Position numbers and translations under genes: made by a program
Notes under the pieces: generated by a model
Told to the model about the DNA's origin: nothing
What the model saw: only the letters and a program-made list of their open reading frames with translations
The model's database searches: none
NCBI GenBank assembly: GCA_016935365.1
Contig: JAFGRB010000211.1
Span: forward strand, 1-64,000
DNA length: 64,000 bases
DNA from: Deltaproteobacteria bacterium
GTDB lineage: Bacteria; Myxococcota; B64-G9
Direction: 5' to 3'
Part shown: piece by piece, positions 1-8,850 of the stretch
How positions within the stretch are numbered: the first letter of the stretch is position 1
Layout of the letters: every line of letters begins with the position of its first letter

Positions 1-1812
1 CCGGGGCGGGCACAGGGCGTTGATGGCGTTGGTCCGCTCCTGGCCGCTCAGCCCCTCGAGCTGCTCGGCGTCGGTCTTGCCGTCGCATTCGTTGTCCACC
101 CCGTCGCAGCGCTCGATGGCCGGATCGGTCTGGGTGCACCCGTACTCGCAGCCGTCCGAGCCGAACTCCCCCAGGTCGTGGTTCAGGTCCACGTAGCCCG
201 GCTCGCAGTCGAACACGCACACGCCCATGACGCAGGTGCGCCAGGTCGCGTGGTCCTGGGACGCGGGGCAGCCATCGCGCGCGCCCTGGCCGTCGGTCAC
301 CCCGTCGCAGTCGTTGTCCCGGCAATCACAGCGCTCGGCCACGGGCTCGATGCAGGAGCCGTCGATCTCCCAGCTGCCCCCGATGCAGTTGTAGTAGCCC
401 GCATTGCACTCGCCCCGGTTGGGATCGGGCAGCCCCTCGGGGCAGGGCTTCTGCGCGCCGTTCTCGCAGGTGCAGTCCGGCACCCCGTTGTCGTCGGCGT
501 CCACCTCGTCGAAGGCGCAGTCGCAGTCGTTGTCCCAGGAGTCGCACAGCCTGGTGTCGTTCTCATCGGCGACGTAGCAGTCGAGATCTCCCGCCGTGCA
601 GCAGTCGGGCTCGTCCGCGCCCCCGCAGAGCATGGCGACCGCGTTGTCCCGGTAGTCGTTATCTTCGCAGTTGCGCCAGGCCCCGTTCTGGCACTTCTTG
701 AACAGCCCGGAGCACACCCCGCACAGGCGCCCCTCGGGCCGCTCGCAGGCCGGGTATGCCTCCACGTCGTCGGTCACCCCGTCGCAGTCGTTGTCGAAGC
801 CGTCGCACAGGTCGTACTCGCTGTCCTGGCCGCTCTCGGGGTCCGTGGTGGGCACGACCTCGCCGACGCAGTCTCCGGGCGCGCCGTCGACGCACTCGGC
901 CAGGCCCTCCCTGCAGAGGCCGATGCCCGCCGTGCCCGGGGTGCCGTTGTAGCAGGGCGTGAACTCGCCCGGGAAGCAGCCCCCGCAGCCCCGGTCGAAC
1001 TCGTTCTCCGGATCGTCCTTGGACGCGGGGTTGGCGCCCGGATCCCGATCATCGACATAGCCGTCGCAGTCGTTGTCGACCCCGTCCAGGCACCGGTAGC
1101 AATCGGTGGCGTGGTCCGGGCAGCGCTCGGGCACCGGCAGCACGATGCCCTCGCATGCGCTCCACGTGCCGCTCGTGCAGGTCTGCGTGCCCTGATGGCA
1201 GGGGCTGCCCGCTGCCGGCTCGGGAGCCCAGTGAGGCCAGCAATCGCGTGCGCCTCCCTCGGGGCTGCAGCCGCAGCCCTCGTCGATGGCCCCGTCGCAG
1301 TTGTTGTCCATGTCATCGCCGCAGGCCTCCGTGGCCTCGGGGTGGACGTCGGGGTTGTGATCGTCGCAGTCGTAGGGCACGAAGAAGCCGTCGCCGTCCT
1401 CGTCTCGCTCGCCCTCGGGCTTGAGGACCAGGATCTTGTCGCAGTCCTTGATCTGTCCGGCCGTGAACCCGACGTCTTCCACCCGGCCGTTGGCCACGAC
1501 CCGTCCGATTCGCATGCCGGTGCCCTCGATGTCGATTCGCATGTCCGGATCATCGGCGTAGATCAAGACCCAGACCTCGCCGCGCTGGGCGTCTATCTGG
1601 ACTGTCTCCGGCCCGTACAGGAGCTCCGTGGACCCGGTCGGGAAGATGAGGATCTCGACCTCGTCGATCGTGAAATCCCCTTCCGTCATGATCCGCAGCC
1701 AGAGGGCGGTCTCGCTGGCCGGACCGCAGCCGGGCTGGACCAGCCCGAGGGCCAGCACGATCAATGACGCCAGACAGGTCGCACAGAGGATCCAACTCGT
1801 CCTGCGCTTCAT
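1..1812 (-). CDS. MopE-like metal-binding-motif lipoprotein (C-terminus beyond window)
   Basis: The frame is open from ATG 1812 to the window edge (604 codons), so the C-terminus is missing. An AGGAG ribosome site lies about 7 bases upstream of the ATG. A hydrophobic leader ends in PGC at Cys29, suggesting a lipid-anchored exported protein. About 100 residues of unrecognised sequence follow. Then come repeated Cys-containing acidic modules of the DNDCDG/DxDGDG kind (for example DNDCDGYVDD, DNDCDGVTDD, DNECDGKTD), separated by stretches such as CxxGxxxxC. Such modules are typical of the 'putative metal-binding motif' (MopE-like) surface proteins frequent in myxobacteria. Calcium or copper binding is known or proposed for the family, but the ligand here is not shown. 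The gene is divergent from the porin-like gene at 2015. Confidence 0.8.
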   Translation of the reverse strand, partial: MKRRTSWILCATCLASLIVLALGLVQPGCGPASETALWLRIMTEGDFTIDEVEILIFPTGSTELLYGPETVQIDAQRGEVWVLIYADDPDMRIDIEGTGMRIGRVVANGRVEDVGFTAGQIKDCDKILVLKPEGERDEDGDGFFVPYDCDDHNPDVHPEATEACGDDMDNNCDGAIDEGCGCSPEGGARDCWPHWAPEPAAGSPCHQGTQTCTSGTWSACEGIVLPVPERCPDHATDCYRCLDGVDNDCDGYVDDRDPGANPASKDDPENEFDRGCGGCFPGEFTPCYNGTPGTAGIGLCREGLAECVDGAPGDCVGEVVPTTDPESGQDSEYDLCDGFDNDCDGVTDDVEAYPACERPEGRLCGVCSGLFKKCQNGAWRNCEDNDYRDNAVAMLCGGADEPDCCTAGDLDCYVADENDTRLCDSWDNDCDCAFDEVDADDNGVPDCTCENGAQKPCPEGLPDPNRGECNAGYYNCIGGSWEIDGSCIEPVAERCDCRDNDCDGVTDGQGARDGCPASQDHATWRTCVMGVCVFDCEPGYVDLNHDLGEFGSDGCEYGCTQTDPAIERCDGVDNECDGKTDAEQLEGLSGQERTNAINALCPPR

Positions 1813-1858
1813 GGTTCTTCTCCTGCGAGGATGACACAGAACTGCGTGTATCATAGAA

Positions 1859-1888
1859 AAACTAGCACGCGCTTGCGAATCGGGTCAA
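1859..1888 (-). promoter_or_regulatory. Possible sigma-70-type promoter for the MopE-like gene
   Basis: On the minus strand TTGACC (1883-1888) is followed after 18 bases by TAGTTT (1859-1864), about 45 bases before the ATG at 1812. This is a fair match only. It is supported by the divergent gene arrangement. Confidence 0.35.
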
Positions 1889-1927
1889 GGTGGGCTGCGC
1901 TCCATCCAGGCCGAGCCGCGTTTGGAG

Positions 1928-1957
1928 TTGACACCTCATGAACGGCTATGGTAGAAG
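1928..1957 (+). promoter_or_regulatory. Possible sigma-70-type promoter for the porin-like gene
   Basis: TTGACA (1928-1933) and TAGAAG (1952-1957) are spaced by 18 bases in the divergent intergenic region, about 58 bases before the ATG at 2015. The -35 is perfect and the -10 is mediocre. Confidence 0.4.
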
Positions 1958-2014
1958 CCAGCTCTGTTCAATATCAATGGGTTACGGCCCATTGCACCCG
2001 CGCGAGGAGGCGGC

Positions 2015-4042
2015 ATGCGCAGCCTGCAGATGCAAACACTGGCGATCGGAGCGCTTGTCGTGCTCGCCTGCCCGGTCTCCCTCCGGGCCCAGGACGAAGC
2101 TTCGGCGGGCCAGGAGGACAGCGCGGCTGCCGACGAGGATGCGAAGAAGGAAGAGGCGCCGAAGGCGAAGGGCGCGCAGCCCGTGCCCGGCGAGCAGCCC
2201 CCGGCGCCCGGTGAGCAGCCGCCCGAGCCGGACGAGCCGCCGCCGCTGCCGCCCGCCTCCGAGCCCGCCCCCTTGCCAGAGCCGGCTCCCGGGCTCGGGC
2301 AGGCCCCGCTCGAGGGCGCATCTGGCAGCGGACAGATGCCGCTGGCCGGAGGCGGGCTGCCGCCGCCCCCGCCCGGATTCTCCGAGGTGGCCATGGACGA
2401 GGCCAGCCCGGCCAAGCCGCCGCTGAACCTGCTCGACCTGCACGGCTACTTCCGCCTGCGGGGCGATCTCATGGACGGGCTCGACCTGGGGCTCTATCCT
2501 CGGAGCGACCTGGAGCGCGGCGCGTACTACCCCCAGTTCCCGCGATCGGCCACGAACCGGACCGACACCCTGGCCGGGGCCAACATGCGCTTCCGGCTTG
2601 AGCCGACCGTCAACATCTCCGAGGACGTGCGCATCAACGCCCAGATCGACATGCTCGACAACCTGGTGCTGGGCTCGACCCCCGAGGGCTACCCCAAGAG
2701 CGCCTACTACCCGCTGGTGGCCTTCAGCCAGGGCCAGGCCCCGCCCCAGGCCGGGCTGAACTCGATCAGGGACAGCATCCTGGTCAAGCGGGTCTGGGGC
2801 GAGGTCATGACCCCGCTGGGCCTGCTGCGCTTCGGGCGCATGGGCTCGCAGTGGGGGCTGGGCCTGCTGGCCAACGACGGCGGCCCGGCGCACGTGGACG
2901 GCGGCCCGCTGGTGACCCGCAAGGATCCCTTCTCGCCGGTCGGCCACTGCTTCGACTGCGACTACGGCTCGACCGCCGACCGGATCATGTTCATCACCAA
3001 GGTCTTCGGCCACTACATCGTGCCGATGATCGACTTCACGGCCGAGGGCCCGACCTTCACCCGCGTCAACGAGTGGGGCGGCCAGCCGTTCGACTTCGAC
3101 CAGCTCGACGACGTCAACTCCTACATCCTGGCCGTGACCAAGCGGGACAAGCCCGAGGACATCGCCCAGGCGCTGGCCCAGGGCGACTGGAACCTCAACT
3201 ACGGCGTCTACTTCGTCTTTCGCAACCAGGCTCTCGATGCGATCGAGTACCACAACAGCAACGCCGCCGCGACCCCCGGCGCCAACCAGGACATCGAGGA
3301 CTACGCGGTGCGCAACGTCGAGGCCTACATCCCCGACGTCTGGCTGCGCTTCATGATGGGCAAGCTGCGCATCGAGGTCGAGTTCGTCATGGTGATCGGC
3401 AAGATCGGCTACGATGCCCAGGGGCGCTCGCTCAACGCCGACGGCGAGCTCATCAGCACGTTGGCGGGCGAGCGGATCGACCTGCTGCAGTGGGGCGGCG
3501 TCATCCAGGCCGACTACAAGTTCATGAACGACCAGCTCATCGTGGGCGCCGAGTTCGGCATCGCCTCGGGCGACGACTCGCCCGGCTTCGGGGTGCGGCC
3601 CTTCGACGAGAAGCAGTTCGAGCACAACCAGGGCGACCACGACATCAACAACTTCCGCTTCCACCCCGACTACCACGTGGACATGATCCTCTGGCGCCAG
3701 ATCATCGGCACGGTGACCGACGCCTTCTATCTCAAGCCCTCGGTGCAGTACAACATCGCCGAGGGCTTCGGCGGCAAGGTCTCGGCCGTCTACTCCCAGG
3801 CGCTGTTCGAGAGCTCCACCCGCGGCAAGGCCGCGCCGCTCGGGCTGGAGTTCGACGTGGACCTGTTCTACTTCTCGGACGACAACTTCCACGCCGGTCT
3901 GTCCTACGGGATCCTGATCCCCTTCGGCGGCATGAACGACCTGGGCGACGACGAGGCGCCCGGGGGCATCGCAGACCAGGAGCTGGACGACGATGCCGAG
4001 ATCGCCCACCGGGTCATGGGCCGGTTGGTGATCCACTTCTAG
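2015..4042 (+). CDS. Porin-like outer-membrane protein (TIGR04551-type)
   Basis: 675 residues, with AGGAGG 5 bases before the ATG. A signal peptide (about 1-25, ending SLRA) is followed by an acidic, then very Pro/Gly-rich linker (about 26-130). The long C-terminal part is rich in alternating aromatic and polar stretches ending in HF, typical of an outer-membrane beta-barrel. The sequence around LDLHGYFRLRGDL and the TNRTDTLAGANMRFRLEP stretch resemble the myxobacterial TIGR04551 family of uncharacterised outer-membrane proteins. I assign that from memory of the family, not from a search. Substrate is unknown. The small LptM-like gene starts 9 bases after its stop, so it may head the operon that continues into dapA. 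Confidence 0.7.
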   Translation: MRSLQMQTLAIGALVVLACPVSLRAQDEASAGQEDSAAADEDAKKEEAPKAKGAQPVPGEQPPAPGEQPPEPDEPPPLPPASEPAPLPEPAPGLGQAPLEGASGSGQMPLAGGGLPPPPPGFSEVAMDEASPAKPPLNLLDLHGYFRLRGDLMDGLDLGLYPRSDLERGAYYPQFPRSATNRTDTLAGANMRFRLEPTVNISEDVRINAQIDMLDNLVLGSTPEGYPKSAYYPLVAFSQGQAPPQAGLNSIRDSILVKRVWGEVMTPLGLLRFGRMGSQWGLGLLANDGGPAHVDGGPLVTRKDPFSPVGHCFDCDYGSTADRIMFITKVFGHYIVPMIDFTAEGPTFTRVNEWGGQPFDFDQLDDVNSYILAVTKRDKPEDIAQALAQGDWNLNYGVYFVFRNQALDAIEYHNSNAAATPGANQDIEDYAVRNVEAYIPDVWLRFMMGKLRIEVEFVMVIGKIGYDAQGRSLNADGELISTLAGERIDLLQWGGVIQADYKFMNDQLIVGAEFGIASGDDSPGFGVRPFDEKQFEHNQGDHDINNFRFHPDYHVDMILWRQIIGTVTDAFYLKPSVQYNIAEGFGGKVSAVYSQALFESSTRGKAAPLGLEFDVDLFYFSDDNFHAGLSYGILIPFGGMNDLGDDEAPGGIADQELDDDAEIAHRVMGRLVIHF

Positions 4043-4051
4043 CGCCGCGCC

Positions 4052-4189
4052 ATGGGCACCCGCTTCGGTCTCAGCGCTCTCTTTCTGCTGCTGCTCGCGC
4101 TCGCGGCGGGCTGCGGGGTCAAGGGCCCGCCGCGACCGCCCGCACCCGACGTCCAGGCGGACGGCGGCAGCCCTGCGGGGAAGGAGTAG
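4052..4189 (+). CDS. lptM: LptM-like small lipoprotein
   Basis: A 45-residue lipoprotein: a hydrophobic leader ends in AAGC with Cys21, followed at once by GVKGPPRPP. The CG-x-KGP motif straight after the lipid-anchored cysteine is the hallmark of LptM/YifL. In E. coli that small outer-membrane lipoprotein helps LptD mature. Context agrees: in many proteobacteria this gene sits directly before diaminopimelate/lysine genes, and here it ends 4 bases before dapA. The gene lies 9 bases after the porin-like stop codon, so co-transcription is likely. Its short length makes it easy to miss. Function is by family analogy only. Confidence 0.72.
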   Translation: MGTRFGLSALFLLLLALAAGCGVKGPPRPPAPDVQADGGSPAGKE

Positions 4190-4193
4190 TCGG

Positions 4194-5084
4194 ATGGGCC
4201 TCGACCTCAGGGGCGTCCTGACCGCCCTGGCGACCCCCTTCGAGGGCGGGGCGGTGGACGAGGTGCGGCTCCGCGAGCTGGTCGACTGGCAGATCGCGTC
4301 GGGCGTGCACGGCCTGGTGGTCTGCGGGACGACCGGCGAGGCGGCCGCCATGCGCGCGGACGAGCGCGCAGCCGCGATCGCGTGCGTCGTGGCCCAGGCC
4401 GCGGGCCGCGTGCCGGTCGTGGCCGGGACCGGCTCGAACAACACCCGCGCCACGATCGAGGCCACCCGCCAGGCGGCCGAGCTCGGCGCGGACGCGGCCC
4501 TGATCGTCACCCCCTACTACGTCAAGCCGACCCCGGCGGGCCTGCTCGCGCACTACCGGGCCGCGGCCGAGGTGGGGCTCGCGATCGTGGCCTACAACGT
4601 GCCCGGGCGGACCGGCATCTCGCTCTCACCGGCCACGGCCGGCGCGCTGGCCGGGATCGACGAGATCATCGGGCTCAAGGAGGCGTCGGGCGACCTGGCC
4701 CTGGGCGCGCGGATCGCGAGCGCCTGCGCGGGCCGCCTGGCCCTGCTCTCGGGCGATGATGCCACCTGGCTGCCTTTTCTGGCCATCGGCGGCCAGGGGG
4801 TCATCTCGGTGGCGAGCAACGTCGCCCCGAAGGAGATGGTGGCGCTCTACGAGCGCTTCTCCGCCGGGGACATCGATGGGGCTCGCGCGCAGCACCGAGC
4901 GCTGCTTCCGCTCTACGACGCGCTCTTCGTCGAGCCCAACCCCATCCCGGTCAAGGCCGCCCTGGCCATGCTCGGGCGCACGGGCGCCGAGATCCGCACG
5001 CCGCTGAGCCCGCTCGGCGAGCCGGGCCGCGAGGCGCTGCGCCGGGTGCTCCTCGCGGGCGGATGGCTGGAGGGAAGCGCTTGA
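4194..5084 (+). CDS. dapA: 4-hydroxy-tetrahydrodipicolinate synthase
   Basis: Condenses pyruvate with aspartate semialdehyde, the first committed step of the diaminopimelate/lysine pathway in the cytoplasm. At 296 residues it has the family's normal length. Visible active-site elements are CGTTGE (44-49, with the catalytic Thr pair), YNVPGRTG (Tyr134 and Arg139) and the Schiff-base lysine in GLKEASGD (Lys162). GGAAGGAG precedes the ATG. It is followed by dapB with a 4-base (TTGA) or 22-base overlap depending on which dapB start is used. It is the second gene of an lptM-dapA-dapB-dapL-folK run. Confidence 0.95.
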   Translation: MGLDLRGVLTALATPFEGGAVDEVRLRELVDWQIASGVHGLVVCGTTGEAAAMRADERAAAIACVVAQAAGRVPVVAGTGSNNTRATIEATRQAAELGADAALIVTPYYVKPTPAGLLAHYRAAAEVGLAIVAYNVPGRTGISLSPATAGALAGIDEIIGLKEASGDLALGARIASACAGRLALLSGDDATWLPFLAIGGQGVISVASNVAPKEMVALYERFSAGDIDGARAQHRALLPLYDALFVEPNPIPVKAALAMLGRTGAEIRTPLSPLGEPGREALRRVLLAGGWLEGSA

Positions 5085-5881
5085 CCGGCCGCAAGAGAGC
5101 GATCCGGATCTGCCTGTCTGGCGCGCTCGGGCGCATGGGGCGAGAGCTGGCCCGCCTGGTGGGCGAGGCGCAGGACCTCGAGCTCGTCTCGGCGCTCGAG
5201 CGCGGCGATCACGCGGAGCTGGGGCGCGAGATCGCGCCGGGCCTGCGCGTGACCGCCGGGCTGGACGAGGCGCTGGGGCCGGCCGACGTGCTGCTCGACT
5301 TCAGCCTGCCCGAGGCGGTGCTGGCCCACGCCCGGGCAGCGGCAGCCGCATCCATGCCCGTGGTCACGGGCACGACCGGCCTGGACGAGGCGAGCCTGCG
5401 ACGCCTGCGCGAGTGCGCCGAGCGCGTGCCGGTCGTCTGGAGCGCCAACATGAGCCGCAGCGTGCACCTGCTGCGGGCGCTCGTCCGGCACGCAGCGCGA
5501 GAGCTGGGCTCCGAGGACTTCGACGCCGAGATCCTGGAGGCCCACCACCGCCACAAGCTCGACGCCCCTTCGGGCACGGCCCGCGAGCTCGCAGAGGCCA
5601 TCGCCGCCGAGCGCGGCGGCGAAGCGGTCTTTGGCCGAGCGGGGCTGCGCAAGCGCGGCGAGGTGGGGCTCGCCTCTCTGCGCGGCGGCGATCTCGCCGG
5701 CGAGCACCGGGTATGCTTTCTCGGCGCCGGCGAGCAGATCGAGATCGTCCACCGCGCAACCACGCGCGAGCACTTCTGCCGCGGCGCGCTCGATGCGGTG
5801 CGCTTCGTCGCCGCGCCGGGCCGGGCACCCGGCCTGTACTCGTCGGAAGACGTCTTCGGCGCCGTCGGGGGGAGGCGATGA
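5081..5881 (+). CDS. dapB: 4-hydroxy-tetrahydrodipicolinate reductase
   Basis: NAD(P)H-dependent second step of diaminopimelate synthesis. Motifs in order are the nucleotide-binding GALGRMGRE near the N-terminus, DFSLPEA, VVTGTTG, and the catalytic and substrate-binding block EAHHRHKLDAPSGTA. I chose TTG 5081, which overlaps the dapA stop (TTGA) and has GGAGGGAAG about 6 bases upstream. The alternative ATG at 5063 adds six residues but has a poorer ribosome site. About 266 residues, the usual size. dapL begins inside its stop codon (ATGA). Confidence 0.93.
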   Translation: MTGRKRAIRICLSGALGRMGRELARLVGEAQDLELVSALERGDHAELGREIAPGLRVTAGLDEALGPADVLLDFSLPEAVLAHARAAAAASMPVVTGTTGLDEASLRRLRECAERVPVVWSANMSRSVHLLRALVRHAARELGSEDFDAEILEAHHRHKLDAPSGTARELAEAIAAERGGEAVFGRAGLRKRGEVGLASLRGGDLAGEHRVCFLGAGEQIEIVHRATTREHFCRGALDAVRFVAAPGRAPGLYSSEDVFGAVGGRR

Positions 5882-7035
5882 GGCCAGCCAGCAGGATCGA
5901 GCAGCTGCCCGCCTATCTCTTCGCCGATCTGGACCGCAAGCGGCGGGCGGCCGAGCAGCGCGGCCTGGACGTGATCTCGCTCAGCATCGGTGATCCGGAC
6001 CTGCCCACGCCCGAGCCCATCGTGGAGGCCGCCCGCGCGGCGCTCGCCGATCCTTCCCTGCACCGCTACCCCGACTATGCGGGCAGTGCCCGCTTCCGCC
6101 AGGCCTGCGCCGACTGGCTGGAGATGCGCTTTGGCCAGCGCTTCGATCCGCAGCGCGAGATCCTGGGCCTGATCGGCTCCAAGGAAGGCATCGCCCACCT
6201 GCCGCTGGCCGTGTGCAACCCGGGCGACGTGCTGCTGTGCCCGGAGCCCGGCTACCCCGTCTACGCGGCGGCCGCCCAGCTGGCCGGGGCCGAGGTCCAC
6301 GCGCTGGCCCTTCGGGCCGAGCGCGGCTTCTTGCCCGATCTGGACGCGGTGCCCGCCGGGATCTGCGGGCGGGCGCGCGCGTTGTGGATCAACTACCCCC
6401 ACAACCCCACCGGCGCCGTGGCCGGCTTGGACTTCTACGCGCGAGCGGTGGACTTCTGCGCGCGGCACGAGCTGGTCCTGTGCGCGGACGCGGCCTACTC
6501 GGAGATCGGCTTCGAGGGCTACCGGGCCTCGTCGGTCTTCGAGGTGCCGGGCGCGCGCGAGGTGGCGGTCGAGTTCCACTCGATGTCGAAGACCTTCAAC
6601 ATGACGGGCTGGCGGATCGCGTTCGTCGCGGGCCGCCCGGACGTCATCGCGCCGCTCGGGGCGCTCAAGAGCAACCTCGACTCGGGTCCCTTCGGCGTCG
6701 TCCAGGCGGCCGCGGTGGCGGCGCTCGAGCTGGGGCCGGGCCCCCGGGACGCGGTCTGCGAGGTCTATCAGCGCAGGCGCGATCGGCTCGTCGAGGGGCT
6801 GCGCGCGGCCGGGCTCGCACCGAGCTGCCCGCGGGCGACCTTCTACGTCTGGGTGCCGGTGCCCGGCGGGGACGACGTCGGCTTCGCGGCTCGCCTGGTC
6901 GAGCAGCTGGGCGTGCTCGTCGCTCCGGGCTCGGGCTTCGGCCCCTCGGGGGCCGGCTACGTTCGCTTCAGCCTGACCGTGGCCGATTCGCGGCTGGACG
7001 AGGCGGTCGAGCGCCTGGAAAAGCTCGCCCTGTGA
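5878..7035 (+). CDS. dapL: LL-diaminopimelate aminotransferase
   Basis: A 385-residue PLP-dependent class I aminotransferase. It should convert tetrahydrodipicolinate directly to LL-diaminopimelate, bypassing the succinylase/acetylase steps. The N-terminal LPAYLFADLDRK and SIGDPDLPTP, then LIGSKEGIAHLPLAVCNPGD and INYPHNPTGA, match DapL closely. The PLP lysine is Lys238 in SMSKTFNMTGWRIAF. GGAGG precedes the ATG, which overlaps the dapB stop by 4 bases. Its place right after dapA-dapB supports this role over a generic aspartate aminotransferase. The next gene, folK, begins on the last base of its stop codon. Confidence 0.9.
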   Translation: MRPASRIEQLPAYLFADLDRKRRAAEQRGLDVISLSIGDPDLPTPEPIVEAARAALADPSLHRYPDYAGSARFRQACADWLEMRFGQRFDPQREILGLIGSKEGIAHLPLAVCNPGDVLLCPEPGYPVYAAAAQLAGAEVHALALRAERGFLPDLDAVPAGICGRARALWINYPHNPTGAVAGLDFYARAVDFCARHELVLCADAAYSEIGFEGYRASSVFEVPGAREVAVEFHSMSKTFNMTGWRIAFVAGRPDVIAPLGALKSNLDSGPFGVVQAAAVAALELGPGPRDAVCEVYQRRRDRLVEGLRAAGLAPSCPRATFYVWVPVPGGDDVGFAARLVEQLGVLVAPGSGFGPSGAGYVRFSLTVADSRLDEAVERLEKLAL

Positions 7036-7535
7036 TGATCCGCGCCTACCTCTCCATCGGCGCCAACCTGGGCGACGCCCGGGCGAGCTGCCTGCAGGCG
7101 GCGGGCGCGCTGGACCGGCTGGAGCAGAGCCGGCTCGTCGAGCGCTCCGGGCTGTACCGCACCGAGCCCGTGGGCGTGCGCGATCAGCCCGACTTCGTCA
7201 ACCTGGCGGTCTGCATCCAGACCGGGCTGGACCCGAGGCCGCTTCTCGAGCGCCTCCAGGCGCTGGAGCGCGAGCTCGGCCGGGTGCCCTCGCGGCGCTG
7301 GGGGCCGCGGGCGATCGACCTCGACCTGCTGCTCTACGGAGAGCGGGTGATCCAGGAGCCGGATCTCGTCGTCCCCCACCCGCGCATGCACGAGCGCCGC
7401 TTCGTGCTGGCGCCGCTGGCCGAGATCGCCCCGCGAGCGGTCCACCCGCTGCTGGGACGCACGGTCGGCGAGCTGCTGGCCGGGCTGGCCGCCGGCGGCG
7501 GGGCGGTGGAGCGGATCGAGGGAGAGCCGGCATGA
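7035..7535 (+). CDS. folK: 2-amino-4-hydroxy-6-hydroxymethyldihydropteridine pyrophosphokinase
   Basis: Transfers pyrophosphate from ATP to the pterin in folate synthesis. The 166-residue length is normal. Motifs are SIGANLGD near the N-terminus, YRTEPVG, DFVN, and the signature [15 protein letters not shown] followed by [19 protein letters not shown]. The ATG shares one base with the dapL stop codon (TGATG), so it is probably translationally coupled. A TPR lipoprotein gene overlaps its 3' end by 4 bases. Confidence 0.95.
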   Translation: MIRAYLSIGANLGDARASCLQAAGALDRLEQSRLVERSGLYRTEPVGVRDQPDFVNLAVCIQTGLDPRPLLERLQALERELGRVPSRRWGPRAIDLDLLLYGERVIQEPDLVVPHPRMHERRFVLAPLAEIAPRAVHPLLGRTVGELLAGLAAGGGAVERIEGEPA

Positions 7536-8104
7536 GGTGCGTCCCCCTGGCGCTCGCGCTGCTCGCGCTCGCCTGCGAGCAGCCGCAGCGCATCGAGCCG
7601 ATGGCCGGCCGGGCGCGGGCCGGCGCCGGGCTCTCGGACGCCGAGCTGGCCGCCGAGCTGGCCCGCAGGCACGCGGCCCTGCCCGACGAGGCGCGGCTGC
7701 TCGAACCGGCCGCGAGACTGCTATGCAGCCAGGACCGGCACCCGGAGTGCGTGGACGTGACCCGCCGGCTGCTCGAGCTGGAGCCCGGCCGCTGCGACAT
7801 CTGGCGCATGCGGGCGAGGGCGTGGCTGGCCATCGAGGACGAGCATGCGGCCTTCGAGGACCTGCGGGCCTGCTTGCGACACGACCCGGACGATGTGGAG
7901 AGCCTCTTCTCTCTGGGGGGCTTGCTCGCCGCGCGCCATCCGGACGAGGCGAGCTCGCTGGCAGAGGCCATCTCGCGCTGGACGCGGCTCGTCGAGCTCG
8001 CGCCCAGGCACCCTCGCGCGGGTATGGTCGGGCGCGCATTGCCAGGGCTTCGCATGAAATACCAAGCACTTGTGGGCGAAGATGGCGAGGCCGGTTCTCC
8101 TTGA
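7532..8104 (+). CDS. Small TPR-like lipoprotein
   Basis: A 190-residue protein starting in an ATGA overlap with folK. The leader ends LLALAC, a lipobox, with Cys15. The mature part is helical with tetratricopeptide-like spacing ([46 protein letters not shown]), so a protein-protein contact role at the envelope is likely. No specific function is recognised. Its stop codon lies inside the TTGACA of the promoter for the following aldolase gene, which marks the probable end of the dap operon. Confidence 0.75.
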   Translation: MRCVPLALALLALACEQPQRIEPMAGRARAGAGLSDAELAAELARRHAALPDEARLLEPAARLLCSQDRHPECVDVTRRLLELEPGRCDIWRMRARAWLAIEDEHAAFEDLRACLRHDPDDVESLFSLGGLLAARHPDEASSLAEAISRWTRLVELAPRHPRAGMVGRALPGLRMKYQALVGEDGEAGSP

Positions 8105-8128
8105 CAGGCCTCGCCAGGTCTATAGAAT
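8101..8128 (+). promoter_or_regulatory. Sigma-70-type promoter of the aldolase gene
   Basis: TTGACA (8101-8106), 16-base spacer, TAGAAT (8123-8128). The start of transcription would fall about 14 bases before the ATG, next to the AGGCGAGG ribosome site. The -35 overlaps the preceding stop codon. Confidence 0.6.
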
Positions 8129-8148
8129 GGCCGCCAGCGGAGGCGAGG

Positions 8149-8796
8149 ATGAAGTTCTTTTTAGATACGGCAGATGTGGACGAGATCCGTGAGGGCGTGG
8201 CCATGGGCATGGTCGACGGCGTGACCACCAACCCGACCTTGGTGGCGCGGACCGGCAGGCCCTTCAAGGAGGCCATCGCCGAAATCTGCAAGATCGTCGC
8301 CGGCCCCGTCTCGGCCGAGGCGGTAAGCGAGGACGCCGAGGGCATGATCGCCGAGGCGCGCGAGCTGGCCGCCATCGCCCCCAACGTCGTGATCAAGATA
8401 CCCATGACGATCGAGGGGCTCAAGGCGGTGACCGCGTGCGCCGAGCTGGGCATCCAGACGAACGTGACGCTCGTCTTTCAGCCGCTGCAGGGTTTGATGG
8501 CCGCCAAGGCGGGCGCGCGCTTCGTCAGCCCCTTCGTCGGGCGCCTCGACGACATCAGCATCGACGGCATGGAGATGGTGGCCGACCTGAAGACGATGCT
8601 GCGCAACTACGGCTTCGAGACCGAGGTCATCGTGGCGTCGATCCGCCACCCCATCCACATCAACCAGGCAGCGCTCATCGGAGCCGACATCGCCACGATT
8701 CCTCTCAAGGTTCTCAAGGCCCTGGCCCGGCATCCGTTGACCGATGCCGGCATCGAGCGTTTTCTTGAAGACTATCAGAAGATACCCAAGTCGTGA
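8149..8796 (+). CDS. fsa: Transaldolase / fructose-6-phosphate aldolase-type enzyme
   Basis: A 215-residue small-type transaldolase (TalC/MipB family). [24 protein letters not shown], the Schiff-base lysine Lys83 in [15 protein letters not shown] and SPFVGRLDD are all present and in order. The family contains both true transaldolases and fructose-6-phosphate aldolases, and sequence by eye does not separate them. Own promoter at 8101-8128. The next gene, etfB, begins about 55 bases later. Confidence 0.88.
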   Translation: MKFFLDTADVDEIREGVAMGMVDGVTTNPTLVARTGRPFKEAIAEICKIVAGPVSAEAVSEDAEGMIAEARELAAIAPNVVIKIPMTIEGLKAVTACAELGIQTNVTLVFQPLQGLMAAKAGARFVSPFVGRLDDISIDGMEMVADLKTMLRNYGFETEVIVASIRHPIHINQAALIGADIATIPLKVLKALARHPLTDAGIERFLEDYQKIPKS

Positions 8797-8850
8797 GCAC
8801 CCGGGCGCGTCGTTCGTCGTCCGGGTCTATCGCCGAAAAGGAGGGCGAGT

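Noticed and set aside
178-1767. Long open frame on the plus strand opposite the MopE-like gene
   Set aside because: It is an antisense shadow. The minus frame has a signal peptide, ribosome site and clean DNDCDG repeats, while the plus frame gives Val/Ala/His-biased noise typical of GC-rich antisense frames.
1982-4510. 842-codon minus-strand frame crossing the porin-like, lptM and dapA genes
   Set aside because: It spans three well-supported plus-strand genes and shows no recognisable domain or ribosome site.
5063-5080. ATG 5063 as the dapB start
   Set aside because: It needs a 22-base overlap with dapA and has only a weak ribosome site; TTG 5081 overlaps the stop codon and follows GGAGGGAAG. 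Not excluded.
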